From Pontivivens ytuae (GTDB lineage Bacteria; Pseudomonadota; Alphaproteobacteria; Rhodobacterales; Rhodobacteraceae): a DNA stretch of 64,000 bases. Position 1 is the first letter of the stretch. Each line of letters starts with the position of its first letter. Below the pieces are notes generated by a model that worked only from the letters and a program-made list of their open reading frames with translations, was not told the DNA's origin and did no database searches. Location: the NCBI RefSeq assembly GCF_015679265.1, contig NZ_CP064942.1, forward strand, positions 4,134,001 through 4,198,000, written 5' to 3'. Below, piece by piece: positions 25,202-33,515 of the stretch. The translations under genes and the position numbers were made by a program.

Positions 25202-26718
25202 CACAGGCTCTCCACGAAGCGGATCAGGGCGGCTCGCTCCTCGGGCGTCATGTCTTGCACGGCCGTGCGCGCCGCTTCCGCCTCGCCCCCGTGCCACAGG
25301 ATCGCCTCGAGCAGCGAGCGCGCGCGGCCGTCGTGCAGGAAATAGGTATGGCCGTTCACGGTCTCTGTCAGCCCGACACCCCAGAGCGGCGCGGTGCGCC
25401 ATTCGGCGCCGGACGCCCGGCCCTCGGCCAGACCATCGGCGAGGTCCGGGCCCATGTCGTGCAGGAGCATGTCGGTATAGGGCCAGATGAGCTGGAAGCT
25501 CTGCTCCGGCCGATCCTCCAGCCTTGCGGTCACGAAGCTGGGGCGGTGGCAGGCGACGCAGCCCGCGTCGTGGAACAGCGCCTTGCCGTGCAGCACCTCG
25601 GGATCATCGACGTCGCGGCGCACCGGCACGGCGAGGTTGCGGGAGTAGAAGGTGACGAGGTCCAGCGCCTCGACCGAGACCTCTGTGCCGCCCTGCTCCG
25701 CATCGTTGCCGTCCGGCGCGGCCAGACAAGCGGGTTGGGCCTCGGTGCATTCGCCATGACCCGCGGTGAAGATCGGCGAGGACAGGCCCATGTCGTTGAG
25801 GAAGGCGCCCGCCGACTGCTGCCGGATCGTCGGGTTGGAGCCCTTGGGGCCGAAGCGCCCCAGCATCGGTCGGTCGAACTCGCGGGACCAGACGACCTGC
25901 GCCCGGCCCGAGATGCCGTCGCCATCCGCGTCCTCGGGATCGGCCCAGGCGAGGATGTCCTCGACCGGCACCGCCTCCAGCAGCCCCAGCCCGATCATCT
26001 GGGGGGCGACGCGGGGCGAGAGGACGTGCTCGGGGCTCAGGGGTCCGTAGGCGAGATCCTCGGCGGTGTAGATCGGGCGGCGCAGCGTCGCGGGATCCTC
26101 GCCCGCCAGTTCCACCTCGAAGGTCTCGTAGGTGATTGAAAGACGGTACTCAGCCGGGACGCCGGGGATCGAGCGGTCCTGCATCTGCACGCCATAGACC
26201 GGGTGCGGCGCCATGCCGACATAGCCTTCGATCGCGGCCACCATCTCCTCCGACAGGCCCGGCACGCCGACCTTCACGAGGAAGGAGGTCGTCAGGTCCT
26301 CCGCCCCCTCCGGCGGGTGGCCGCGCCCGTCCTTGAGGTGGCAGCGCTGACAGGAACGTGCGTTGTAGAGCGGCCCCAGCCCGTCCGAGGCGATGGTGGA
26401 TGCCGGCGCCGTGACCCAAAGCCGCTTGAAGAGCCCGTTGCCGACGAAGAAGTCGCCGCGTGCTTCGAAATCGAGATTGGCGGACGGATGGGAAAATGCG
26501 TTCCCGTCCGCCGCAGCACGGGAGGTGGCCGCCCCGCCCGGCATCGCCTCGAAGGGCTGTGGCGCGCTGAAATCCTCCGGCAGGGCCGTGACGCGCTCGA
26601 TCCGGGCCGCCTCCTCCGCCGTACGGGGGATCACGTCGAGATGCGGCATGCCGAGCGGGACATCGGCGGCGGCGATACCGGCACCACAGACGAGAATTGT
26701 GAGGAGACGGTGGGTCAT
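25201..26718 (-). CDS. Di-heme oxidoreductase (DUF1111 family)
   Basis: 505 residues from ATG 26718, with signal peptide MTHRLLTILVCGAGIAAA. Two heme-attachment sites are visible, CQRCH in YNARSCQRCHLKDGRG and CVACH in FHDAGCVACHRPSF. The surrounding GLGPLYNARSC, EDADGDGISGRAQVVW, GRFGPKGSNPTIRQQSAGAF and FLHDGRARSLLEAILWHGGEA blocks are diagnostic of the 'thiol oxidoreductase-like' family related to MauG. It is periplasmic and first in the imelysin/DUF1513 operon. In iron-uptake loci it is thought to act as an electron-transfer partner for iron. A TGA-N9-TCGGAT iron-box candidate lies 23 bp upstream of its start. Confidence 0.93.
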   Translation of the reverse strand: MTHRLLTILVCGAGIAAADVPLGMPHLDVIPRTAEEAARIERVTALPEDFSAPQPFEAMPGGAATSRAAADGNAFSHPSANLDFEARGDFFVGNGLFKRLWVTAPASTIASDGLGPLYNARSCQRCHLKDGRGHPPEGAEDLTTSFLVKVGVPGLSEEMVAAIEGYVGMAPHPVYGVQMQDRSIPGVPAEYRLSITYETFEVELAGEDPATLRRPIYTAEDLAYGPLSPEHVLSPRVAPQMIGLGLLEAVPVEDILAWADPEDADGDGISGRAQVVWSREFDRPMLGRFGPKGSNPTIRQQSAGAFLNDMGLSSPIFTAGHGECTEAQPACLAAPDGNDAEQGGTEVSVEALDLVTFYSRNLAVPVRRDVDDPEVLHGKALFHDAGCVACHRPSFVTARLEDRPEQSFQLIWPYTDMLLHDMGPDLADGLAEGRASGAEWRTAPLWGVGLTETVNGHTYFLHDGRARSLLEAILWHGGEAEAARTAVQDMTPEERAALIRFVESL

Positions 26719-26740
26719 GGCTCTTGCAATCGGCAATTCC

Positions 26741-26758
26741 TGATTTTTATACTCGGAT
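26741..26758. promoter_or_regulatory. Candidate iron-regulator site between di-heme oxidase and 143-aa gene
   Basis: TGA-TTTTTATAC-TCGGAT lies in the 87-bp divergent interval between the di-heme oxidase operon and the small gene before dps. The TGA-N9-TCGG[AG] pattern recurs twice at 30250-30295 and once, reversed, at 33403-33420, always before iron or heme genes. It resembles the iron-responsive operators described for Rhodobacterales, and either IscR or RirA-type proteins could bind it. Confidence 0.6.
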
Positions 26759-26805
26759 AAACGAGGCGCTGCCCCGCGGCGCGACGCACCAAGAGGATCG
26801 AGCGC

Positions 26806-27237
26806 ATGAGTGCGATCGCAGTTGCCCATTTCCCCTCCGCCGACGGTTACGCCCGGCCCCCGCTCCCAACGCCGGAGAGCTGGCTCGCCGTGCTGCCGAT
26901 GCTGCGCCTCGCAGCGCTTCGCTGCCGGGCGCACCGGCGGATCGATCCGTGGCAGGCCTGCAGCTTTCTGTCGCCGGCCACGCCGCTGGAGAGCTATGTG
27001 GACGGCGTGCTCTTGTTGCTGGAGGACGGGCTGGGCCGCCGCCCGGTATTCCACGCGCCGGCCGCCGCCGAGAACAGCTTCGACGAGAGCTGGCTCCTGC
27101 GCCTGCTGGAGCGGCAGATCGCGGGCGACGCCGCCTCGGTCGAGATGCTGCTGCGCAGCCGCATCCGCCCTGCCGAGCTTCGCCGGATGGGTTTCCTGCT
27201 TCGTGGCTTGGCGGAACGGCTCGCTGCGTTACAGTAG
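26806..27237 (+). CDS. Conserved small protein upstream of dps, function unknown
   Basis: 143 residues, no signal peptide or membrane segment. Parts that look conserved are the Pro-rich start (YARPPLPTPESWL), the HRRIDPWQACSFL stretch and AENSFDESWLLRLLERQIAGD. The C-terminus is helical and basic (RSRIRPAELRRMGFLLRGLAERLAAL). I do not recognise the family. It begins the plus-strand unit that leads to dps (55 bp gap), opposite an iron-box candidate, so an iron-limitation or oxidative-stress role is a reasonable guess from position only. Confidence 0.72.
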   Translation: MSAIAVAHFPSADGYARPPLPTPESWLAVLPMLRLAALRCRAHRRIDPWQACSFLSPATPLESYVDGVLLLLEDGLGRRPVFHAPAAAENSFDESWLLRLLERQIAGDAASVEMLLRSRIRPAELRRMGFLLRGLAERLAALQ

Positions 27238-27292
27238 AGGCATTCCGGTCGAGCCACTTCCCAGCCAGACCCGCAACGATGGAGCTTGTAGA

Positions 27293-27772
27293 ATGGCCGA
27301 AACCGCAATCGAGCTGTCCCCCACCGCGCAGAGCGAGATCGCCGAGGCGCTGAACCAGTGCGTGGCCGAGACCGCCGTGCTCACCATGCTCGCCCAGAAC
27401 TTCCACTGGAACGTCGAGGGGCCGCATTTCGGGCCGCTGCACGAGCTCTTCCAGACGCTCTACGAGGATCACTTCGTCGGGCAGGACGACCTCGCCGAGC
27501 GGATCAAGGCGATCGACATGCATGCCGAGGGCACGCTCGCCGGCATGGTCGCCCGCTCCAAGATCAAGGAGGTCGAGGGCGCGCCCGACGACACCGAGAT
27601 GCTGCGCGTCCTCATGGAAGCCGAGATGACGCTCGCCAAGACCCTCGCCGGGGCCGCCAACATCGCGGAGACCCACGGCGATCTGCTCACCCAGGACCTC
27701 GCCATCGAACGGGGCCGCGCGCATGAGAAATTCGCCTGGATGCTGCGGGCTCATCTGAAGCGGATGTCCTGA
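27293..27772 (+). CDS. dps: Dps family ferritin-like protein
   Basis: 159 residues from ATG 27293 (MAETAIELS). The inter-subunit ferroxidase ligands of Dps are in the expected positions: NFHWNVEGPHFGPLHELFQTLYEDHF and QDDLAERIKAID supply His, Asp and Glu. The length is normal. The family oxidises Fe(II), mineralises iron and protects DNA from peroxide. Placement inside the iron-acquisition block links storage with uptake. The stop abuts the stop of the convergent DUF1289 gene with no spacer. Confidence 0.95.
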   Translation: MAETAIELSPTAQSEIAEALNQCVAETAVLTMLAQNFHWNVEGPHFGPLHELFQTLYEDHFVGQDDLAERIKAIDMHAEGTLAGMVARSKIKEVEGAPDDTEMLRVLMEAEMTLAKTLAGAANIAETHGDLLTQDLAIERGRAHEKFAWMLRAHLKRMS

Positions 27773-28033
27773 TCAGGCCGCATCGCGGACCTGCTGCGGC
27801 AGGTTCGCCCCCTTCTTCCGACAGCGCTTGGCATAGGCCGGGGCCCAGTGGCGGTACCGGCCCAATGCCTCCTGCTGCCTGAGAAGGAAGGTAATGAAAG
27901 CGAGGCGGTGTTTCTCGCCCTTCAGCCGCTTGAACATCGATTTCTGATCCTTTGTCATCGAACAGCCGATGCAGTGGCCTTCGCGCTTGAACTTGCACAC
28001 GTCGATGCAGGGGCTGGGGGTCTTCTTGCTCAT
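27773..28033 (-). CDS. DUF1289 domain protein
   Basis: 86 residues. The N-terminal CIDVCKFKREGHCIGCSMT pattern with four Cys (C9, C13, C21, C24) is the DUF1289 signature, probably binding zinc or an Fe-S cluster. The remainder is basic and helical. DUF1289 proteins are small cytoplasmic proteins of unknown function. It follows the imelysin gene at 28099 by 65 bp on the same strand, so it may be the last gene of the hemP operon. Confidence 0.9.
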   Translation of the reverse strand: MSKKTPSPCIDVCKFKREGHCIGCSMTKDQKSMFKRLKGEKHRLAFITFLLRQQEALGRYRHWAPAYAKRCRKKGANLPQQVRDAA

Positions 28034-28098
28034 GATCGTACTCTTTGGGTTCGGGTCTTGAACGCCCCGGCGGCACCTCTGCCGCCGGCGCGGATGGC

Positions 28099-29358
28099 TT
28101 ACTGGAAGACGGCCTCCGGATCGTCGAGGCTGTCGGAGCCCTCGAACGCGATGGCCGAGACGTCGAGGGCGGCGACCGCCCGCTCGATGCTGCGGGTCTG
28201 GTCGATCAGGGCATTCACGCCGCCCATGATCAGCGCCTCGCCCTGTGCGTTGCCGCGCTCCAGCATCATGTCGTATTTGAAGCCCGCCTCGGCCGCGGTC
28301 TTGATCGCGCCGAGCGCCTCCATCGTGGTGTCGAGGCGGTCGCGCAGCTCCGCATCGACCGCCGGGTCGGCCGCGGCCACGAGATCGGAGAGCGATGGGC
28401 CTTCGGTCACGGTCCCGTCGATGCCGACATAACGGCCCTCGTAGACATTCTTGATGCCGAGCCCGTCGTAGTAGTGGCTGTTATGCGTGTTGTCGGCGAA
28501 GCAGTCATGCTCCTCCTCCGGGTCGTTGAGCATCAGGCCAAGGCGCATCCGCTCGCCCGCCTGCTCCCCGTAGGAGAGGGATCCCATGCCGGTCAGGATC
28601 GCGATGATACCCGCGGCCTCGTCCTCCATCAGGGTCGCGCGCGCCGCGCCGTCTTCGGTCCACTGCGCGGCCATCCATTCGAGGTCGGAGACGAGGAGGT
28701 CGGTCGCGGCCACCAGATACGCGCCACGCCGGTCGCAGTTGCCGCCGGTGCAGGCGTCCCCCACCGCGTAGTCGGTCCAAGGCCGATTGCCCGCGCCCGG
28801 CCCGTGGCCGTTCAGGTCCTGGCCCCAGAGCAGGAATTCGATGGCGTGATAGCCGGTTGCGACGTTGCTCTCGACCTCGTCGGCCTCGTGCAGCTCATCC
28901 TCCAGCAGCGCCGGGGTGATCTCGCCCGCATCGATCTCCTGCCCCGAGAGGGTGAAGACCGGGTTGGCGATGACGTTTAGTACGGCGTATTCGTTCTCGT
29001 CCGTCGCGCCGCCATAGCTCGCGTCGACATAGTCGATCAGCCCCTCGTCGAGCGGCCAGGCGTTCACCTTGCCCTCCCACTCATCGACGATGGCGTTGCC
29101 GAACCGGTAGACCTCGGTCTGCTGGTAAGGCACGCGCGCGGCGAGCCAGGCGGACTTCGCCGCCTCCAGCGCCTCCGCCGACGGCTCCGCGACGAGGGTA
29201 TTCACCGCTTCCTGCAGGCGTTGGGCCGAGATCAGGCTGTCGGCATACTTCGCCTCCGCGATGTCGGCATAGGTGTCGAGCACCGCGGCGCGGTCCTGCG
29301 CCATGGCGGGCGTCGTGAGACAGGTCGCTGCCAGGAGGGTGGCTGTCAGTCGATGCAT
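28099..29358 (-). CDS. Imelysin-family (IrpA-like) iron-regulated protein
   Basis: 419 residues from ATG 29358, with signal peptide MHRLTATLLAATCLTTPAMA. It is a full-length imelysin: AAKSAWLAARVPYQQTEVYRFGNAIVDEWEGKVNAWPLDEGLIDYVD, the GxHxxE motif intact as GYHAIEFLLWGQD, and a second bundle with MGSLSYGEQAGERMRLGLM and EEEHDCFADNTHNSHYYDGLG. IrpA-type proteins are periplasmic or membrane-associated, iron-repressed and needed under iron limitation. It follows the 160-aa gene and hemP in one operon, whose promoter region carries two iron-box candidates. Confidence 0.93.
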   Translation of the reverse strand: MHRLTATLLAATCLTTPAMAQDRAAVLDTYADIAEAKYADSLISAQRLQEAVNTLVAEPSAEALEAAKSAWLAARVPYQQTEVYRFGNAIVDEWEGKVNAWPLDEGLIDYVDASYGGATDENEYAVLNVIANPVFTLSGQEIDAGEITPALLEDELHEADEVESNVATGYHAIEFLLWGQDLNGHGPGAGNRPWTDYAVGDACTGGNCDRRGAYLVAATDLLVSDLEWMAAQWTEDGAARATLMEDEAAGIIAILTGMGSLSYGEQAGERMRLGLMLNDPEEEHDCFADNTHNSHYYDGLGIKNVYEGRYVGIDGTVTEGPSLSDLVAAADPAVDAELRDRLDTTMEALGAIKTAAEAGFKYDMMLERGNAQGEALIMGGVNALIDQTRSIERAVAALDVSAIAFEGSDSLDDPEAVFQ

Positions 29359-29372
29359 TGCGGCGGTCCTTC

Positions 29373-29855
29373 TCAATGCTTGCGGAGGGTCTGGGGATGT
29401 GTGCTGCGCACCGATGCGGGCATCGGCAGATGCATCCGGGCGAGGCTGAGCCCCACCTGTTCGGCGAGGATCACCAGCGGCATCCATGCCTCGGGCCGGA
29501 CGAGGAGCGAGGCGAGCAGCATCGCGTCCTCCCGCTCCCCGATCGCGGCGGCGGCGATCATGTGGCCGAAGGCGCTCTCGTCGCCCGAGACGCAGGCACA
29601 GCCCAGATGGCGGCGTTGCAGGGGGCGGCGGGCCATGCGGATCATGGAGGAGACGAGCTCCTCGAAATCGCGCATCCGCTCCTGCGCGGCGTCCGGCCCG
29701 TGGGCCGCGAAGGCGTTCCAGACCTCGGCCTGCGCCTCCGGCCCCGCGCACCACAGGCGCAGGTAGCAGATCGCCTTCGCCTCCAGCAGCGGCAGGTCGG
29801 ACAGCCGCCCGACGGCCGCGCCGCCCGGCGGGTTGTGCGGTGGCATGTAGCTCAT
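29373..29855 (-). CDS. Conserved unknown protein of the hemP-irpA operon
   Basis: 160 residues, overlapping hemP by 4 nt and ending 14 bp before the IrpA-like gene. No signal peptide. Notable stretches are LLEAKAICYLRLWCAGPEAQAEVWNAFA, RRPLQRRHLGCACVSGDESAFGHMIAAAA and EDAMLLASLLVRPEAWMPLVILAEQVGLSLA. The Cys pair CAC in the middle is a possible metal or disulfide site. The family is not recognised; the position points to iron or heme metabolism. Confidence 0.8.
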   Translation of the reverse strand: MSYMPPHNPPGGAAVGRLSDLPLLEAKAICYLRLWCAGPEAQAEVWNAFAAHGPDAAQERMRDFEELVSSMIRMARRPLQRRHLGCACVSGDESAFGHMIAAAAIGEREDAMLLASLLVRPEAWMPLVILAEQVGLSLARMHLPMPASVRSTHPQTLRKH

Positions 29856-30007
29856 TTGGTCAGGATCAGCTTGTTCTGGCGGGTGATGCGCAGGGTGTAG
29901 ACCTTGCCATCGAGCTCGATGAACGCGCTGCCCTGGCGGCCCGTCAGTTCATGCGCGTCGTAGGTCGGCGGGCGCGCCTCCTCCTGCTCCGGCTGGGGGC
30001 GGGTCAT
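29852..30007 (-). CDS. hemP: Hemin uptake protein HemP
   Basis: 51 residues from ATG 30007. The HemP signature is DAHELTGRQGSAFIELDGKVYTLRITRQNKLILTK, ending exactly as in the family. HemP is a small cytoplasmic protein; in related bacteria it is an activator needed for heme receptor expression. It overlaps the Cys-rich frame upstream and the 160-aa gene downstream (4 nt each), so it is translated as part of a tightly coupled operon. Confidence 0.95.
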   Translation of the reverse strand: MTRPQPEQEEARPPTYDAHELTGRQGSAFIELDGKVYTLRITRQNKLILTK

Positions 30008-30183
30008 TCGGCTGTCCTGCGCCGGGGCCATCCCGCGCAGTCGAGTTCGCCGCAGCATCCTTCGCTCGTACAGATCAGCTCCACAATCATCTCGCATTCG
30101 CACCGCTCCAACTGGTCCGTCAGCGGCGGAGGGGTCTCCGGCACCGGACGGACGGGCGTCTTCGTTCGGGGATCGGTCCGCAT
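30004..30183 (-). CDS. Small Cys-rich protein coupled to hemP
   Basis: 59 residues from ATG 30183, chosen for the ribosome site GAGGAAGG; ATG 30225 would add 14. The N-terminus is Pro/Thr-rich. The C-terminal half has seven Cys as CEC, then CTSEGCCGELDC. This is a plausible metal-binding or Fe-S peptide. It opens the hemP-irpA operon and overlaps hemP by ATGA. No known family. The iron-operon position and Cys spacing suggest an iron or heme sensor or chaperone, by inference only. Confidence 0.62.
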   Translation of the reverse strand: MRTDPRTKTPVRPVPETPPPLTDQLERCECEMIVELICTSEGCCGELDCAGWPRRRTAE

Positions 30184-30249
30184 CGGGCCTTCCTCGCCTG
30201 TCGATCGCTGGCTGGTCCGGAGCATCGCCGGATGGCTGCAAAACTATCC

Positions 30250-30295
30250 TGAGCAAAAAAGTCGGGAGGGTCAATCCTGAGTTTTGCACTCGGAA
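30250..30295. promoter_or_regulatory. Two iron-box candidates before the hemP operon
   Basis: TGA-GCAAAAAAG-TCGGGA (30250-30267) and TGA-GTTTTGCAC-TCGGAA (30278-30295) lie 28 bp apart in the 126-bp interval between the hemP operon start and the tonB stop. A minus-strand -35-like TTGACC (30273-30268) sits between them. Both fit the TGA-N9-TCGGR pattern also found at 26741 and 33403. Two copies imply tight control of the hemP operon. Confidence 0.6.
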
Positions 30296-30309
30296 ATAAA
30301 ATTGGGTCA

Positions 30310-31287
30310 CTAACGCACGTCGATCGGCAGACGGAAGCGGTGTCGCGCGACCTCCAGCCGGCGGGGTGCGGCGGGGAAATCACCGCGCTGCACCATGGCG
30401 AGTGCGGCTTGATCGACGGTCGGATTGCCGGAGCTCTGCTGGATCCGCGCGCCGTCGAGCGCGCCGCTGCGCAGCAGCGTGACGTCGATCACCACGGTGC
30501 CGCTGCCGCGCGTCCGCAGGCTGCGGCGGGCGAGCGTCGCGTTGATCTCGCCCGCCCATTGCTGAATGAGGTCCGCCCGCTGCCCCTCGGTCAGCGAGGC
30601 GGTGGCCGCCGCCTGCGTTCCGGCCAGGCCCCGGGTGCCGGTGCCAGCCGCCTGACGCTCCGGCTGGGCCGGAGCCGTGGCGGCGGGGGATGGGGCGTCA
30701 GCCACCTGCGGCGCCTCCCGACGCGGGCGCGGCGGCGGTGGACTTGAGGTCAGGACCGCCGAGCTCTCGGGCGGATCGGAGGGCCGGTTGCTTATCTGGG
30801 GCTGCCCCTCCGGGAGAGGTCGCGACATGGCGGAGGTGTGCGGTCGCTCGTGCCTCTGCTCCTGCGACGGCGCGGCAGGTTCGCGGTTTGCGGAGGCCAC
30901 GGTCGGAGCGTCAGGCGCCTCGGGAACAGGCAGAGCAACCGCCGACGCCTGGATATCCGGGGCCTCCGCCGCTTCCACAGGATCCGCTAGCGGGGGCCGA
31001 GTGCCCTCCGGCCGGGCATCAGTGGCCGTTTCAGGCGGTGCCGGCGCGGCTGGCTCAACCGGCGGTTCGGCGCGTTCCGGCGGCTCAGCCGCATGCTCCA
31101 CCGGCTGCTCCCACCGCTCCACGAGCGCGCTCATCGCGGCGGAGGAGGCGGTGAGGGACGCAACATCCGCGCCCCCTGCCCCACCTGCCCCCGCAGCACC
31201 CTCCGGCAGGCGCAGGAGCAGGGCAAGATGCAACGCAGCGGACAGCGCGAGGCAGGCCGCCAACTCCAGTCGACCCCGCCCCGCCAT
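30310..31287 (-). CDS. tonB: TonB-family energy transducer
   Basis: 325 residues. An N-terminal signal-anchor helix (LELAACLALSAALHLALLL) is followed by a very long Pro/Ala/Glu-rich spacer (residues about 60-230) that would span the periplasm. The C-terminal TonB domain contains TVVIDVTLLRSGALDGARIQQSSGNPTVDQAALAMVQR, close to the consensus. It transmits proton-motive energy to the outer-membrane receptor encoded immediately upstream (2-bp gap). No exbB or exbD lies in the window, so they must be elsewhere. Confidence 0.92.
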   Translation of the reverse strand: MAGRGRLELAACLALSAALHLALLLRLPEGAAGAGGAGGADVASLTASSAAMSALVERWEQPVEHAAEPPERAEPPVEPAAPAPPETATDARPEGTRPPLADPVEAAEAPDIQASAVALPVPEAPDAPTVASANREPAAPSQEQRHERPHTSAMSRPLPEGQPQISNRPSDPPESSAVLTSSPPPPRPRREAPQVADAPSPAATAPAQPERQAAGTGTRGLAGTQAAATASLTEGQRADLIQQWAGEINATLARRSLRTRGSGTVVIDVTLLRSGALDGARIQQSSGNPTVDQAALAMVQRGDFPAAPRRLEVARHRFRLPIDVR

Positions 31288-31289
31288 CC

Positions 31290-33302
31290 TCAGATCGCCC
31301 GCGACACGGTGAGGGCGAAGGACCGGCCCGGCCCGGGATCCCCCGCGAGGCTGTTCTGGAACTGCTTGTCGAGCACGTTCTCGATCGAGAAGCGGACCTC
31401 CGTCCCGGCGAAGGACCCCGCATCCGGCCGCCAGGTCGCGAAGAGGTCGTGGAGCGCGTAGCCCCCGAACGACTCGTCCTCGTAGGAGATGCTGTCGACC
31501 AGCGTGGCGCGCCAGCCGAAGTCGAGATCCCGCTCCAGATCGCGCCCGCCGATTGTGAAGGCGAGCGTGCGCGCCGGAACCGATTCCAGCGTCTCCCCGG
31601 TCTCGTCATCCTCGCCCCGCACGTCGGAATAGGCGAGCCGGGCGAAGGCGCGATCGGTCTCGTAGGCCCCTTCCAGCTCGATCCCGTAGATCGTGGCGCT
31701 GTCGACATTGCGGTAGAAGGGCGTCCCCGCCGTGTCGTCCCGCTCGATCAGGTCGTCGATTTCCGAATAGAAGCCGGTGACCTTGAAATCGAGTGCATCT
31801 CCGGCCGTCGCCACGCCGAGGAAGGACTGGCTGAAGCCGAGCTCGGCACTCATCGCCTCCTCCGGATCGAGGCCGGGGCTGCTGGGCTCGTTCCCGTCCG
31901 AGGAGAAGAGCTCGTCGAGCGTCGGCACCCGCTCCGTCATCGCGACGGAGCCGAAGACGTTGAACGTGTCCGTCACCTCGTAAAGCGCTGCAAGCTTGGG
32001 AGAGAACGCGGTTTCGTCCGAGTCGTCCCCGTCCACGTTGCTGCCCGGCTCGAGCTCCGTGAAATCGACGCGGACGCCGGGGATCAGCGTCAGCCCGTTG
32101 CCGAGGATCAGCTCGCTCTGCACGTAGAGGCCGAGCTTCTCGTCCGTGCCCTCGGGGTGGAAGCCGAGCGGACCCTGCGACGTCTCCGCAATCCGCTCCT
32201 GTCGGGAGAGCTGGAAGCCGGTCGTGAGGAAGTTCTGCCAGCTCCCGCCCGCCATCTCGAACGTGTTCTCGACCTTCAGCGAGGCGGTCTCGTAGGAATA
32301 CTCGCTGTCGGCAAAGAGCGGCGAGGCAAAGCCAGACGTGGCATTCGCCTGCTCCACCTCCGTATCGGAGTAGCTAAGCACCACGTCGAGATCGAGGAAC
32401 GGGTTGGCCGCCGCGGGGTTCTGCCAGCGCAGCGTCGCGGTCTGATCCCGGATATCGCGATCGATCTCCCCGAAAGGCAATGTGCCGGTCTGCGAATAAT
32501 CCGTGTCGTCAAGCTCGCTGTTCCAGATCGTGTAGGAGCCCGTCAGCGTCTGCTCGCCCGCATCGCCGAAGGTCAGCACCCCCTTGGCGAGGCCCGAGGT
32601 CGCGTCGAATTCGGAGCCCGACACCTCGTCCCCGTTCCCGTCCTCGAAGTTGTCCGAGTTGCGGTAGTTCAGCGCGAACAGCGTCTCGAAGCTTTCGCTG
32701 GGCCGCACCGCGTAGATCGCGGAGCCGAGATACTCGTTGCCGTTCGTCTCAAACTGCCCACGCAGCCGCAGCGCCTGCCGATCGTCGGGTCCGTCGAGGA
32801 AGTCGGACGGGTCCTTGGTCTCGAAATTGATGACCCCGCCGAGCGCGCCGGAGCCGAAGAGCGTGGACGAGGCCGGACCGCGCAGCACCTCGACCTGGCG
32901 GTAGAGCTCGGGGTCGGAGAAGAAGGAGCCGACGCGGTACTGCTCATGAAACTTGGTGGCACCGTCGACGGTCACGATGATCTTCGACTCGTCCGACGCC
33001 GCAAGCTCCCCGATCCCGCGGATATTGAAGGAGACGCCGGCGGGCCGGTCCGAACCGATCGACTGCACACCCGGCACGAGGTCGAAGAGCTCGCCCACCG
33101 TCGTCGCCTGCTCGGCATCGATATCCTCCTGATCGAGCACGGTGACGGCCTGGGGCGTGTCGATGGCCACGGTGTCCGATCCGCCATCGGTGAAGACGAG
33201 GCGCTGGAGCGGGGTGACGTTGTCCTGCCCGATGGCGGGCGTGGTGATGGCGATGAGGGCGGTCGCGCTCAGCAGGTGAGCGCGGGGGGGCGTGCGGCGC
33301 AT
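31290..33302 (-). CDS. hmuR: TonB-dependent outer membrane heme receptor
   Basis: 670 residues from ATG 33302 (AAGGA ribosome site); signal peptide ends near PAIGQ. The plug domain carries VTVLDQEDIDAEQATTVGELFDLVPGVQSIG and VEVLRGPASSTLFGSGALGGVINFETKDP. The barrel ends in an aromatic-rich C-terminus and has the family's FSIENVLDKQF. Architecture and neighbours (hmuSTUV divergent, tonB next) mark it as a heme/hemoglobin receptor; the precise ligand is not provable. An iron-box candidate lies about 100 bp upstream in the divergent promoter region. Confidence 0.9.
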   Translation of the reverse strand: MRRTPPRAHLLSATALIAITTPAIGQDNVTPLQRLVFTDGGSDTVAIDTPQAVTVLDQEDIDAEQATTVGELFDLVPGVQSIGSDRPAGVSFNIRGIGELAASDESKIIVTVDGATKFHEQYRVGSFFSDPELYRQVEVLRGPASSTLFGSGALGGVINFETKDPSDFLDGPDDRQALRLRGQFETNGNEYLGSAIYAVRPSESFETLFALNYRNSDNFEDGNGDEVSGSEFDATSGLAKGVLTFGDAGEQTLTGSYTIWNSELDDTDYSQTGTLPFGEIDRDIRDQTATLRWQNPAAANPFLDLDVVLSYSDTEVEQANATSGFASPLFADSEYSYETASLKVENTFEMAGGSWQNFLTTGFQLSRQERIAETSQGPLGFHPEGTDEKLGLYVQSELILGNGLTLIPGVRVDFTELEPGSNVDGDDSDETAFSPKLAALYEVTDTFNVFGSVAMTERVPTLDELFSSDGNEPSSPGLDPEEAMSAELGFSQSFLGVATAGDALDFKVTGFYSEIDDLIERDDTAGTPFYRNVDSATIYGIELEGAYETDRAFARLAYSDVRGEDDETGETLESVPARTLAFTIGGRDLERDLDFGWRATLVDSISYEDESFGGYALHDLFATWRPDAGSFAGTEVRFSIENVLDKQFQNSLAGDPGPGRSFALTVSRAI

Positions 33303-33402
33303 GTCGCATCCTTGTTCTGCAAGTCTCCGGGGGATGCTGGCGCAAGCTGGCGCGACGGGTCGGCGGATGTTTCGCGGTCCCGTCGCTTGCAACCGGTAGA
33401 GA

Positions 33403-33420
33403 ATCCGATTAATTTCGTCA
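33403..33420. promoter_or_regulatory. Iron-box candidate between receptor and hmuS
   Basis: On the minus strand TGA-CGAAATTAA-TCGGAT, the same TGA-N9-TCGGAT pattern as 26741. It lies in an AT-rich patch of the 213-bp interval between the divergent heme receptor and hmuSTUV genes and includes a TTGACG -35-like hexamer for the receptor direction. Confidence 0.6.
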
Positions 33421-33515
33421 AGTATTGGGTATGAAACTGATTACCCCGCGATCCAGCCGCGGCCCCGCCGCTCGCCAGACCAGCGCTCTTTACCGACACG
33501 AAGAGGAGCTGCCCG

